A stretch of 64,000 nucleotides of DNA. It comes from Anaerolineae bacterium. GTDB taxonomy: Bacteria; Chloroflexota; Anaerolineae; Anaerolineales; Anaerolineaceae. Positions 54,335 to 63,540 of the stretch are shown piece by piece; within the stretch, counting starts at the first letter, position 1; each line of letters begins with the position of its first letter. The stretch spans positions 620,001 through 684,000 of the forward strand of contig JABUFD010000001.1 of the NCBI GenBank assembly GCA_013314735.1. Reading direction: 5' to 3'. A program made the translations under genes and the position numbers. Below the pieces are notes generated by a model. That model had not been told where the DNA came from, searched no databases, and saw nothing but the letters and a program-made list of their open reading frames with translations.

Positions 54335-54449
54335 CGCATTGTTGTCTGGTCATTCTTCAGGAGGTGGAAACGGAAAATTTTGATCGTCTTGAGAATGTGT
54401 TGTGTGTTTGTCGTATTCCGGTTGTTATAGATATGGAGGAACTCATTCA

Positions 54450-55706
54450 ATGAGTAAAAAAGTTTTGTTTGGTTTGCTGACCATGATGCTGGTTTTTGCC
54501 TTGATCCTGGTTGGCTGCGGTGAACAAGATACCCCGCAGGCAGAAGAAGAAGCTGCCGCTGAAGAAGCACCTGCTGAAGAGTCCGTTGCAGGTGGCTTTA
54601 TGATTCCTGAAGTGGTTGATGGAAAATTCAACATCGCCATGGTACTGATTGGACCGCATGATGATGGCGGCTGGTCCCAGGCGCATTATGAAGGTTTGAT
54701 GTATGTTGCCGAGAACATGGACAATGTCAATACTGCATATGTCGAATTGGTCCCGGAAGGTGCCGATTCGGAACAGGTGACGCGCTCCCTGGCTCGCAAG
54801 GGGTTTGACCTGATCTTCACGACCTCCTTCGGCTACATGGATGCCACTGAAACTGTTGCAGAAGAATTCCCGGATCAGATGTTCATTCACGTTTCGGGAT
54901 ACAAATCCAACGGCAGCAATTTTGGCAACCTGATGGGCGCCATGGAAGATATGAAATATCTGGCTGGCGTGATTGCCGGGGCGCGTGCGCACCAGGACGG
55001 CCAGACCAAGATGGGCTATATGGCCACCTTCCCGATTCCGGAAGAGCTGCGTCTTGGGAATGCATTCGCGCTGGGTATGAAAGAATTCTGCCCGGAATGC
55101 ACGATGGATGTGCGCTGGATCAATACCTGGCATGACCCGGTCATTGAAAAAGAAGCAGCCGCTTCACTCTTTGACAGCGGTGCCTATGTTGTCTTCACCG
55201 GCGCTGACACCCCCGCCCCCGCTGATGTAGCGACAGAACGTGGAGACGTTTACGGTATCACCTATGACTGGTCTGGCTCCTGCACCGCAGAACGCTGTTT
55301 GACCGCTCCATACTGGAACTGGGGTTCGGTGTACCTGCAGATTGCTGAAGGCACCCGCGATGGCACCTACACTGCCGGATGGCATTACTTCGATGCTGAC
55401 AGCGGTGGTCTGGGGCTGTACGGTTTCATGGAAGGTCAGGAGTTGACCCCTGGTATGCAGGACCTTGACCCGGAAGTGATCGCTTATGTAGAGGAAACGC
55501 TTGCACAAATGCTCGCTGGTGAGTTCGATCGGTTTGATGTTTTCGCTGGTCCGATTATGGATAACCAGGGCAACATTGTTGTCCCCGAAGGGGAGAAAAT
55601 GGTTCAGGCTGATCTGGATCAATTCCCTCCCGGTGCTGAAGGCCTGGAATGCACCTACTGCATGTACTGGTGGGCTGATGGCGTAACCGCTGAACTTCCA
55701 GAATAG
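54450..55706 (+). CDS. BMP-family substrate-binding lipoprotein (nucleoside ABC importer)
   Basis: A 418-residue exported lipoprotein. The signal peptide ends in a lipobox, LILVGC near residue 23. An Ala/Glu-rich linker follows, then a BMP/PnrA-like binding domain (FNIAMVLIGPHDDGGWSQAHYEGL). Related proteins bind purine nucleosides, which fits the neighbouring purine genes. The ATG at 54450 follows GGAGGA. The ABC ATPase and two permease genes lie downstream, beyond a terminator and inverted repeat, an arrangement that usually gives excess binding protein. Confidence 0.93.
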   Translation: MSKKVLFGLLTMMLVFALILVGCGEQDTPQAEEEAAAEEAPAEESVAGGFMIPEVVDGKFNIAMVLIGPHDDGGWSQAHYEGLMYVAENMDNVNTAYVELVPEGADSEQVTRSLARKGFDLIFTTSFGYMDATETVAEEFPDQMFIHVSGYKSNGSNFGNLMGAMEDMKYLAGVIAGARAHQDGQTKMGYMATFPIPEELRLGNAFALGMKEFCPECTMDVRWINTWHDPVIEKEAAASLFDSGAYVVFTGADTPAPADVATERGDVYGITYDWSGSCTAERCLTAPYWNWGSVYLQIAEGTRDGTYTAGWHYFDADSGGLGLYGFMEGQELTPGMQDLDPEVIAYVEETLAQMLAGEFDRFDVFAGPIMDNQGNIVVPEGEKMVQADLDQFPPGAEGLECTYCMYWWADGVTAELPE

Positions 55707-55724
55707 CAGATCGTTTTATCGCAA

Positions 55725-55755
55725 GGGACAGCCGTAAACAGGCTGTCCCATTTTT
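55725..55755 (+). terminator. Terminator after the binding-protein gene
   Basis: The stem GGGACAGCC / GGCTGTCCC (55725-55733 with 55741-55749) is followed by ATTTTT. It could be leaky and reduce expression of the downstream transporter genes. Confidence 0.85.
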
Positions 55756-55798
55756 ACATCAAACAATCCATTAACCGGGTTGTTTGATGTAAAAATGG
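55748..55798. repeat. 19-bp perfect inverted repeat overlapping the terminator
   Basis: CCATTTTTACATCAAACAA (55748-55766) and its exact reverse complement (55780-55798) are separated by 13 nt. The left arm shares two bases with the terminator stem, so the two hairpins cannot both form fully. Confidence 0.9.
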
Positions 55799-55888
55799 AC
55801 TATGTTGTGCAATCGTGTATGAATTCTTCGCTTACAATATTGTCTATGCGGACGAGATGATCCGGAAACTAAGTGGAATTGAGGTTGT

Positions 55889-57478
55889 ATGGTGGATGGT
55901 AACCCATTAGAAGCAGCAGAAACTGTTGTGAAGATGCGCGGCATCGTGAAACAATTTCCCGGTGTCGTTGCCAATGACCATGTGGATTTCACCCTCTACC
56001 GCGGCGAAATCCATGCATTATTGGGGGAGAATGGTGCAGGCAAAAGTACCTTGATGAATGTCCTCGCCGGTATCTACCGGCAGGAACACGGCCATGTTTA
56101 CATCCACGATCGAGAAGTTCACTTTTCATCTCCCCGTGATGCCATCATGGCTGGGATCGGGATGGTGCATCAACACTTCATGCTGGTTCCTTCACTGACT
56201 GTGACCGAAAATATCCTCCTGGGTCTCGATGAACCTCGATTTGTGATGAACCTTGATCGGTATGATCAGGCGATTGCTGCATTGAGTGAGCAATATGGGC
56301 TGCGGGTCGATCCCAAAGCGAAAGTCTGGCAGCTGAGTGTGGGTGAGCAGCAACGAGTGGAACTGTTGAAAATGCTGTACCGCGGTGCTGAAATTTTGAT
56401 TCTGGACGAACCGACGGCGGTCCTGGCACCGGTGGAAATTGATGAGCTATTCCTGACGCTGCGCTCCATGGTCGCCAACGGGAAATCAATCATTTTCATC
56501 TCGCATAAACTGAATGAGGTCCTGGCAATTTCAGATCGTTTGACCGTGCTGCGACGCGGACAGGTGACGGCGGATGGAATTCCACTGCAAGGGATCACGC
56601 GGCGCGACCTGGCACGCCTGATGGTTGGGCGCGAGGTGATTTTTGAGTTTGAAAAGCAAGCCCATGCTACTGGCGATGATGTTCTTTGTGTTGAAAACAT
56701 CTGGTCAAAGAATGACAAAGGGTTGGATGCCCTGAAGGGCGTCAGCTTTTCGATCAAGGCCGGTGAAATCGTGGGTATCGCGGCGGTGGCTGGCAATGGC
56801 CAGAGTGAATTGGCAGAGGTAGTAACCGGCTTGCGCCGCAGTTCCAAAGGAACAGTGCGCATTTTGGGGGAAGATTTTACCAACAGCCCTGTGCGGCGGG
56901 GTATCCAGTTTGGCGTCGGGCATATTCCCGAGGACCGCACCCATGTGGGGACCGCACCCAATCTGGATGTGACAGATAATGTGATCATGAAAAACTATGC
57001 CCGTGAACCAATAGGTCATGGGATGGTGGTGGATATGGGTGCCGCCCACTCCTTTGCGAAAGATTTGCGCGCATTGTACGATATTGTGGTACCGAACATT
57101 GACACACCTGTCCGGCTGCTTTCCGGTGGAAATTTGCAGCGGTTGATCCTGGCACGCGAATTGTCAGGAAATCCACCTTTCCTGGTGGCGGTTCAACCCA
57201 CCCGGGGACTGGACGTGGGCGCGATAGAGGGCGTGCAACGCCTGTTGTTGAAACAGCGCGAAGAAGGAGCTGCGATCCTCCTGATCTCCGAAGAACTGGA
57301 TGAATTACTGCGTTTGAGCGACCGCCTGTTTGTCTTCTATGAGGGAGAAATCATGGGAGAAATCACCAATGTCCATACCAATGATGATGAGCTTGTGGAA
57401 CAAATCGGGCTGATGATGACCGGTACGCGCATGGACGAATTACACCTGGAGACAGAAGGAGCTTCCCACCATGACTGA
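55889..57478 (+). CDS. ABC importer ATPase with two nucleotide-binding domains
   Basis: A 529-residue ATPase of the sugar/nucleoside-type importers, with two tandem ABC domains. The first has Walker A LLGENGAGKSTLMN, signature LSVGEQQRVELLK and Walker B ILILDEPTAVL. The second (from about residue 265) has AVAGNGQSELAEVVTG in place of a standard Walker A and LSGGNLQRLILARELSG as signature, as is usual for this family. The next permease gene overlaps by 8 bp. TACAAT upstream at 55833-55838 may allow separate initiation. Confidence 0.95.
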   Translation: MVDGNPLEAAETVVKMRGIVKQFPGVVANDHVDFTLYRGEIHALLGENGAGKSTLMNVLAGIYRQEHGHVYIHDREVHFSSPRDAIMAGIGMVHQHFMLVPSLTVTENILLGLDEPRFVMNLDRYDQAIAALSEQYGLRVDPKAKVWQLSVGEQQRVELLKMLYRGAEILILDEPTAVLAPVEIDELFLTLRSMVANGKSIIFISHKLNEVLAISDRLTVLRRGQVTADGIPLQGITRRDLARLMVGREVIFEFEKQAHATGDDVLCVENIWSKNDKGLDALKGVSFSIKAGEIVGIAAVAGNGQSELAEVVTGLRRSSKGTVRILGEDFTNSPVRRGIQFGVGHIPEDRTHVGTAPNLDVTDNVIMKNYAREPIGHGMVVDMGAAHSFAKDLRALYDIVVPNIDTPVRLLSGGNLQRLILARELSGNPPFLVAVQPTRGLDVGAIEGVQRLLLKQREEGAAILLISEELDELLRLSDRLFVFYEGEIMGEITNVHTNDDELVEQIGLMMTGTRMDELHLETEGASHHD

Positions 57479-58601
57479 ATTGAGTGTGAAACCCGGTAAA
57501 AAATCCTTTTTCCCTTACCGGATTGGCCTGGAACCACGTATGGCGCAGGTTTCATCCTGGCTGCCGGCATCACTGTCGCTGGGTGCTGTAGTTGTGGCAC
57601 TGATGATCGGCGCACTGATCCTGGCACTCGGCGGCGGTAATCCATGGGCTACGTATGCGCACATCGCCAGGGCTTCCTTTGGCTCACTGGGTGTGCTCTC
57701 GGATACACTGGTGAAAGCAACTCCTCTCATTTTCATCGGGCTGGCGTGTTCGCTTGCATTCCGCATGCGCATGTGGAACATTGGTGCTGAAGGGCAATTT
57801 TATATGGGCGCTTTCGGGGCAAGCGCTATTGTGCTGTTGCCGGTTTTACCAGCTGAGGCACCACGATGGCAGTTCTTGATCCTGATGGCCATATCGGGGA
57901 TGTTCTTTGGCGCGATCTGGGGTTCGCTGCCCGGCTTGTTGAAGGCAAAATTTAATGTCAATGAAGTCATCTCGACCCTGATGTTAAATTATATTGCGAT
58001 TGCTTTTTGCAATTTCTTCATATTCAATGTTTGGAGCGAAGGTGGATTCCAAATGTCTCCCAAATTTCCGAAAAATTCCTGGCTTCCTCGATTAACCGAT
58101 TATGCCAGCACCGTACCTGAATTTGCCGGATTAACCACCCATGCAGGATTTATCCTTGCCGTCCTGGCAGCGGTTGTGGTGTGGTTTATCCTGCACAGGA
58201 GCAAATGGGGGTATGAAATCCGCTTGGTTGGTGACAACAAACGTGCAGCGGAATACGCGGGTATTCGCATCAGCCGCAATATTGTGTTTGTGATGATGTT
58301 GTCCGGCGCATTGGCCGGCCTGGCTGGAATGTCCGAAATCAGCGGGGTTGTGCATCGTTTCCAGGGAGCCATTTCACCGGGGTATGGGTTCACCGGGATC
58401 ATCGTGGCGTGGCTGGCAAAATTGAACCCTTATGCAGTGATTCCTGTATCGATACTTTTTGGTGCCCTGATTCTGGCAGGACGTGAAATTCAACCATCAG
58501 GCATCCCGAAGATGATTCAAGGCATCATCCTGGTATGTTTAATCGCCAGCGACTTTTTCCTGCGCTACCGGGTGCGAATTCGCAAACAGGTGGAGGCGTA
58601 A
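57471..58601 (+). CDS. ABC importer permease (nucleoside type, first subunit)
   Basis: A 376-residue integral membrane permease with about nine or ten helices, of the BPD_transp_2 family (BmpC/NupB-like). The conserved loop GLACSLAFRMRMWNIGAEGQFYMGAFGAS is present, as is the later KLNPYAVIPVSILFGALI. The N-terminal segment before TM1 is about 40 residues. It overlaps the ATPase gene and is followed 2 bp later by the second permease gene. Confidence 0.94.
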   Translation: MTELSVKPGKKSFFPYRIGLEPRMAQVSSWLPASLSLGAVVVALMIGALILALGGGNPWATYAHIARASFGSLGVLSDTLVKATPLIFIGLACSLAFRMRMWNIGAEGQFYMGAFGASAIVLLPVLPAEAPRWQFLILMAISGMFFGAIWGSLPGLLKAKFNVNEVISTLMLNYIAIAFCNFFIFNVWSEGGFQMSPKFPKNSWLPRLTDYASTVPEFAGLTTHAGFILAVLAAVVVWFILHRSKWGYEIRLVGDNKRAAEYAGIRISRNIVFVMMLSGALAGLAGMSEISGVVHRFQGAISPGYGFTGIIVAWLAKLNPYAVIPVSILFGALILAGREIQPSGIPKMIQGIILVCLIASDFFLRYRVRIRKQVEA

Positions 58602-58603
58602 AC

Positions 58604-59572
58604 ATGGATATCCTTGTTATTTTGCAGGCGGGCGTGGCAAGTGGTACTGTCTTGCTGTTTGCCACACTCGGTGAGATTCTTTCTGAACGCTCTGGCGTTA
58701 TGAATCTTGGGGTGGAAGGAATGATGTTGGTCGGAGCGATGAGCGCCTATAGCATCGCCGTGCACCTGGGAAATCCGTGGTTGGGTTTGGTGGTGGCAAT
58801 GCTGTTCGCAGGGATCATCTCCCAGATCCATGCTTTCATCACCATCACTCTCCATGCAGACCAGGTGGTCAGCGGCCTGGCGTTGACGTTTGTGGGCACG
58901 GGCCTCAGCCTGGTGCTGGGTGAAGGTCTCAACAAGGCGGGGACAGTTGCATTACTTCCGACTCTCAGCATTCCCTTATTGGAACATATTCCAGTGATCG
59001 GTGATATTTTCTTTAAAAACCACAGCATTATGGTCTATATAGGTTACCTGTTCATCCCACTGACGTGGTACTTTATTAATAAGACCCGCCCAGGGATGCA
59101 CCTGAAAGCGGTTGGTGAATTTCCTGCTGCTGCTGATTCACAGGGTATTAAGGTGTACAGGCTGCGTTATCTCTATGTATTTATCGGCGGGATGCTGGCA
59201 GGCCTGGCCGGTGGGACGATCAGCCTGGCGATATCACCGGGCTGGTTCAGCGAATTGACCACCGGAGGACAGGGATGGATTGCAGTTGGGTTGGTGATTT
59301 TTGCCCAATGGAACCCGATCCGTGCGGCAGCAGGCTCGTACATTTTTGGCGCTTTACGACGGTTGGTTCTGGATATCCAGGGGCCGACCATGCTGTTGGG
59401 ATTTGCCAACCCGTTTTTTTATAATCCCTACCTGGGTTTCTTTCTGCAGATGATCCCGTATGCCTTCACCATCGTTGTTCTGGTGATTGGATCACAGGAG
59501 GCGATGCGTAAACGGATCGGAGCGCCGGCCGCCCTGGGTGAACCATATGTTCGAGGGGAACGCGGGAAGTAA
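58604..59572 (+). CDS. ABC importer permease (nucleoside type, second subunit)
   Basis: A 322-residue integral membrane permease of the same family (NupC/YufQ-like). It shows LGEILSERSGVMNLGVEGMMLVGAMSA near the N-terminus and LAGGTISLAISPGWFSELTTGGQGWIAVGLVIFAQWNP in the second half. The ATG at 58604 follows GGAGG and the stop of the first permease gene. Last gene of the importer operon. Confidence 0.94.
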   Translation: MDILVILQAGVASGTVLLFATLGEILSERSGVMNLGVEGMMLVGAMSAYSIAVHLGNPWLGLVVAMLFAGIISQIHAFITITLHADQVVSGLALTFVGTGLSLVLGEGLNKAGTVALLPTLSIPLLEHIPVIGDIFFKNHSIMVYIGYLFIPLTWYFINKTRPGMHLKAVGEFPAAADSQGIKVYRLRYLYVFIGGMLAGLAGGTISLAISPGWFSELTTGGQGWIAVGLVIFAQWNPIRAAAGSYIFGALRRLVLDIQGPTMLLGFANPFFYNPYLGFFLQMIPYAFTIVVLVIGSQEAMRKRIGAPAALGEPYVRGERGK

Positions 59573-59663
59573 TTTCGTGGTATATGGGTGTTTACCGGAC
59601 GGGTGGTATTTGCCTGTCTGGTTTTTTTTCGATCAGAAGTGATGGAATTCACCCCTCACAAAG

Positions 59664-59693
59664 ATTGTCAGACAATTGGAAAATCAGTATAAT
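59664..59693 (+). promoter_or_regulatory. Promoter and palindromic operator of the threonine-synthase-like operon
   Basis: The palindrome ATTGTC-A-GACAAT (59664-59676) contains the -35 box TTGTCA (59665-59670), 17 bp from TATAAT (59688-59693). It matches the operator at 46853 in all 12 arm positions. Confidence 0.72.
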
Positions 59694-59734
59694 TCCTGGT
59701 AGCCAATGACTACATCCACGGAAAGGATGGCCTG

Positions 59735-60997
59735 ATGCGAGACGATTTCATAGGGTATCAATGTTCTCTGTGCGGCAAGGAGTATGAACCTGCCGATGTG
59801 CTGTACACCTGCCCCGATGATGGTGGTAACCTGGATGTAATCCTTGATTATGCCGCCATCCGAAGGAAAACCACAGTCAATCAAATCATAGGTAGCCATG
59901 AAGAATCTCTATGGCGCTACCTGCCATTGCTGCCGGTTTCTGATCCTGGCGGCGCTGACACCCCGCTGCATGCTGCCGGGTGGACGAAAGTCTACCAGCC
60001 GCCATTGTTATCTCAATCTCTGCATCTCAGGCATTTCTGGTTGAAGGATGAAGGTCGCAATCCGACAGCGTCTTTCAAAGATCGCGCCAGTGCCATCCTG
60101 GTGGCCAGGGCCCGTGAAATCGGCGCGGAGGTAATCGTAACCGCTTCCACCGGCAATGCCGGGGCGGCTTTGGCTGGCATGGCTGCCGCAGTGGGGCATA
60201 AAGCGGTGATCTTTGCCCCAAAAACCGCCCCGCCAGCAAAAATCGCACAACTGCTGGTGTTTGGGGCAGAAGTGATCCTGGTGAATGGCACCTATGACCA
60301 GGCATTTGACCTGGCGGTGGAAGCATCAGATAAATTTGGCTGGTATTGCCGGAACACAGGGTATAACCCATTTACTGCAGAGGGGAAAAAGACTGCCAGT
60401 TTTGAGATTTGGGAGCAAATTGTGAAGCCGCATCCCGAATTACGGCAGCCAATCAATGTGTTTGTTTCTGTTGGTGACGGGAATATTATATCCGGGCTGC
60501 ATAAAGGGTTTAAAGACCTGATGGCATTGGGTTGGATTGATGCCATGCCAAAATTGTTCGGTGTTCAAAGTACAGGATCGGCTGCGGTAGCCAATGCGTA
60601 TTTTAATCATTCCGAAACAATAGTGCCTGTGCAGGCGACCACCCTAGCGGACAGCATATCTGTTGACCTGCCACGGGATGGGGTGCGTGCGATTCGAGCT
60701 GCCACACAAACCGAAGGCGCATACCTTACGGTGACAGACGATGAAATTGTGTCAGCCATAGCCCAAATTGGGAAAGCTGGCATCTTTGCCGAACCCGCTG
60801 GAGCCGCAGCCTATGCTGGCTTGATCAAAGCAATCGCTAATGGCATGGTGTCAATTGATGACCCTGTGGTGGTTATCAACACTGGTTCTGGACTGAAGGA
60901 CGTGCGTGCCGCCAGCATGGCGGTAGCGGCAGCACCGGTGATCGAACCAGATTTCAATTCACTGAAGAATTACATGGCCAACAAGGAAAGATCATGA
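59735..60997 (+). CDS. Threonine-synthase-family PLP enzyme
   Basis: A 420-residue fold-type II PLP enzyme of the ThrC family. The N-terminus has a cysteine-containing ribbon ([12 protein letters not shown]...YTCPDDGG) as in many threonine synthases. The PLP lysine lies in [11 protein letters not shown] near residue 112, and the phosphate-binding loop in [17 protein letters not shown]. Threonine synthase makes threonine from O-phosphohomoserine. Its operator is shared with the purine deaminase operon, so a lyase acting on another amino acid is a real alternative. The glycosyltransferase gene overlaps its stop by 4 bp. Confidence 0.85.
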   Translation: MRDDFIGYQCSLCGKEYEPADVLYTCPDDGGNLDVILDYAAIRRKTTVNQIIGSHEESLWRYLPLLPVSDPGGADTPLHAAGWTKVYQPPLLSQSLHLRHFWLKDEGRNPTASFKDRASAILVARAREIGAEVIVTASTGNAGAALAGMAAAVGHKAVIFAPKTAPPAKIAQLLVFGAEVILVNGTYDQAFDLAVEASDKFGWYCRNTGYNPFTAEGKKTASFEIWEQIVKPHPELRQPINVFVSVGDGNIISGLHKGFKDLMALGWIDAMPKLFGVQSTGSAAVANAYFNHSETIVPVQATTLADSISVDLPRDGVRAIRAATQTEGAYLTVTDDEIVSAIAQIGKAGIFAEPAGAAAYAGLIKAIANGMVSIDDPVVVINTGSGLKDVRAASMAVAAAPVIEPDFNSLKNYMANKERS

Positions 60998-61965
60998 AAC
61001 CGACAATTTCCATTATAGCTCCCATATACAACGAACAGGATTGCCTGCATGAGTTGTACCGGCGTATTCGTGAGGTGATGCATTCTGCGAAAGAGGACTG
61101 GGAACTGGTACTGGTGAATGACGGTTCCAAAGACCGCTCCTATGAAATCATCCGTGAATTGGCAGCAGCAGATCCCGAGCATGTTCGCCCGGTGATTTTT
61201 GCACGTAACTTTGGGCATCAAATTGCTGTGACTGCGGGTATGGAATTCTCCCGCGGTGATGCGGTGGTGATCATTGATGCTGACCTGCAAGACCCCCCCG
61301 AGTTGATCCTGGAGATGATCGCGAAATGGCGTGAAGGATACCAGGTGGTATATGCGGTCCGCACCGAACGGGAAGGGGAGAGCTGGTTCAAATTATTTAC
61401 CGCCAAACTGTTTTACCGGATTGTGTATAAAATTACCGATGTTGATATCCCGCTCGATACCGGTGATTTTCGCCTGCTGGACCGGAAAGTTGTTGACACG
61501 ATGAATGCCATGCATGAGCGCCACCGTTTTCTGCGGGGGATGTCCTCCTGGGTGGGATTCAAACAAGTGGGGGTGGAATATAAACGAGCAGCCCGGTTCG
61601 CGGGTGAAACAAAATACCCGATCAAAAAAATGTTGAAATTCGCACTGGATGCCATCACCAGTTTTTCATACTTTCCCCTCCAGGTTGCAACCTACCTTGG
61701 GTTCATTTTCGCAGCCATCAGTGTGATCGGTGTGATCACCGTGGTGGTCATGCGTCTTTCCGGTTCGCAGGAATTTCTGGGGCAAGCAACCACCCTGGTA
61801 GCGGTGTTGATTTTTAGCAGTGTCCAATTGATCTGCCTTGGCATCCTGGGTGAATACATAGGACGGTTATATGACGAGGTCAAGGGGCGGCCGCTTTACA
61901 TAGTGAGTGAAACCCCCGATGATTTCGCGGAACAGCATCTCACCAATTCAATCCATGAGGAGTAA
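60994..61965 (+). CDS. GT2 family glycosyltransferase with two C-terminal membrane helices (GtrB/DPM-like)
   Basis: A 323-residue membrane glycosyltransferase. The GT-A domain has [20 protein letters not shown] at the N-terminus, [23 protein letters not shown] (the DxD-like site) and [14 protein letters not shown]. Two helices at about 235-260 and 270-298 anchor it. Such enzymes load a sugar onto a polyprenyl phosphate. It overlaps the threonine-synthase-like gene by 4 bp and precedes the second PLP gene by 4 bp, so all three are cotranscribed, although no biochemical link is obvious. Confidence 0.92.
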   Translation: MKPTISIIAPIYNEQDCLHELYRRIREVMHSAKEDWELVLVNDGSKDRSYEIIRELAAADPEHVRPVIFARNFGHQIAVTAGMEFSRGDAVVIIDADLQDPPELILEMIAKWREGYQVVYAVRTEREGESWFKLFTAKLFYRIVYKITDVDIPLDTGDFRLLDRKVVDTMNAMHERHRFLRGMSSWVGFKQVGVEYKRAARFAGETKYPIKKMLKFALDAITSFSYFPLQVATYLGFIFAAISVIGVITVVVMRLSGSQEFLGQATTLVAVLIFSSVQLICLGILGEYIGRLYDEVKGRPLYIVSETPDDFAEQHLTNSIHEE

Positions 61966-61969
61966 ATGA

Positions 61970-63436
61970 ATGTCTAAAATTGACCTGACGATCTATCCCG
62001 ACAAGCTTGAGCATGCCGTAAAACGTGCGCGGGAACGCAACATCATCATTCCGACCATTGCGCAAATGAAAAATCCAGCACTGGTTCCGGACCACATCAA
62101 AGCAGAATTGGCGCAATTGGGATTGTGGGATGTCACGCCGCGAAACCTGTTCCGGATCACCTGGAAAAATGAGCCCAAAAGTGCCGGCGGGTTGTACGGC
62201 GGCGTGAATTATATGGAACTGCCGAAATCATTGACCGGTGTGGATGCCCGGATCATCGCCCTGGTAGGCAAGTGGTTTCCCACTGGTGCACACAAAGTTG
62301 GCGCTGCTTACGGATGCCTGGTACCGCGCCTGGTTACCGGCCAATTCGATCCGATTCATCAAAAGGCAGTCTGGCCTTCCACAGGGAATTATTGCCGCGG
62401 TGGCGCGTATGACAGTACCCTGCTGGCCTGTGAAAGTATCGCCATCCTTCCGGAAGGGATGAGCCGGGAACGCTTTGATTGGCTTCGCACGGTTTCCGGG
62501 GAAATTATTGCCACACCGGGAACAGAGTCGAATGTGAAGGAAATCTTCGACAAATGCTGGGAATTACGCGCTTCGGGACAAGACCTGGTAATCTTCAACC
62601 AGTTTGAGGAATTTGGTAATTATCTGTGGCATTACGAGTTGACTGGCCATGCTTTCGAGGAAGTACTCGCCAGGGAATTGGGCGCCGATGACAAATATTT
62701 TGGCGTTGCTCTTACGACTGGTTCTGCTGGCACCATTGGCTGTGGTGATTACCTGAAGCAACTTTTCCCGGGGAGCAAGATCGCGGCAAGTGAAGCGCTG
62801 CAATGCCCCACCCTGGTCTACAATGGTTTCGGCGCACACCGGATTGAAGGCATTGGGGACAAACATGTACCCTGGATCCATAATGTGCAAAACACCGATA
62901 TGGTCATGGCGATAGATGACAATGCAGTGGTGAACCTTTCCCGTTTGTTCAATGAGGTTGAGGGTAGGAAATACCTGGTTGAGCAGGGAGTCCCTGAAAA
63001 CCTGGTTTCCAACCTGGACCTGTTAGGATTTTCTGGGATTGCCAATCTTTTATCATCGATCAAGATGGCAAAATGGTACGAGCTGACTGAAAATGATGTG
63101 ATTCTGACTATTTTTACCGACAGTATGGAACTTTACGGCAGCCGTATTCATGAAATGCGTGAAGAAATGGGTGATTACACCAGGTTTGATGCAGTAAAAG
63201 ACTACCACCGCTGGCTCCAGGGAATCACAACCGATGCCACCATCGAATTGAGTTACCCTGACCAGAAACGGGTTCATAACCTGAAGTATTACACTTGGGT
63301 GGAGCAACAAGGGAAGACCTATGAGGAAATTCAAGATCAATGGTACGCCCCGGATTATTGGACCGAAATGCAGTCCCAGGTGCCGGAAATTGACGCATTG
63401 ATTGAGGAATTTAACGCCCGTGTCGGGTTGATCTGA
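61970..63436 (+). CDS. Fold-type II PLP-dependent enzyme, substrate unknown
   Basis: A 488-residue enzyme of the tryptophan synthase beta/cysteine synthase superfamily. The PLP lysine is in FPTGAHKVGAAYGCL near residue 105 and the loop PSTGNYCRGGAYDSTLLA near 140 corresponds to the SxGN loop. The Gly-rich phosphate site TTGSAGTIGCGDYLKQ lies near 245. It is longer than cysteine synthase and has its own C-terminal region (LTENDVILTIFTDSMELYGSRI). It shares an operon and operator with the threonine-synthase-like gene. A lyase on a diamino or hydroxy amino acid is possible; the substrate cannot be told from sequence. Confidence 0.8.
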   Translation: MSKIDLTIYPDKLEHAVKRARERNIIIPTIAQMKNPALVPDHIKAELAQLGLWDVTPRNLFRITWKNEPKSAGGLYGGVNYMELPKSLTGVDARIIALVGKWFPTGAHKVGAAYGCLVPRLVTGQFDPIHQKAVWPSTGNYCRGGAYDSTLLACESIAILPEGMSRERFDWLRTVSGEIIATPGTESNVKEIFDKCWELRASGQDLVIFNQFEEFGNYLWHYELTGHAFEEVLARELGADDKYFGVALTTGSAGTIGCGDYLKQLFPGSKIAASEALQCPTLVYNGFGAHRIEGIGDKHVPWIHNVQNTDMVMAIDDNAVVNLSRLFNEVEGRKYLVEQGVPENLVSNLDLLGFSGIANLLSSIKMAKWYELTENDVILTIFTDSMELYGSRIHEMREEMGDYTRFDAVKDYHRWLQGITTDATIELSYPDQKRVHNLKYYTWVEQQGKTYEEIQDQWYAPDYWTEMQSQVPEIDALIEEFNARVGLI

Positions 63437-63455
63437 CGATAAGACATCAATCGAC

Positions 63456-63485
63456 AAGCCTCCAGCGAAATCTGGAGGCTTTCTT
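63456..63485 (+). terminator. Rho-independent terminator
   Basis: The stem AAGCCTCCAG / CTGGAGGCTT (63456-63465 with 63472-63481) is followed by a short T-rich stretch, 20 bp after the PLP enzyme gene. Confidence 0.85.
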
Positions 63486-63507
63486 GTGCAGCAGCATAGC
63501 CTCGAAT

Positions 63508-63529
63508 TATAATGATAAAAATTTTTATC
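63508..63529 (+). promoter_or_regulatory. -10 box and palindromic operator of the GH2 gene
   Basis: TATAAT (63508-63513) is followed at once by the perfect 16-bp palindrome GATAAAAATTTTTATC (63514-63529), which would cover the transcription start. The ribosome binding site GAGGAG follows directly. Confidence 0.55.
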
Positions 63530-63540
63530 GAGGAGTCACA

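Larger units (their letters stand above)
54122..54449. other. Intergenic region upstream of the nucleoside importer
   Basis: The 328-bp region holds a strong hairpin (54141-54170) and a promoter (54306-54334). It also has TTGT-CTAA-ACAA at 54280-54291 and a degenerate TTGTCTGGTCAT at 54342-54353, which resemble the deaminase operator without matching it. No gene is seen. Confidence 0.55.

Noticed and set aside
54338-54353. Third copy of the deaminase operator upstream of the BMP importer
   Set aside because: TTGTCTGGTCAT keeps only one half-site; the other arm does not match, so it is not counted as a site.
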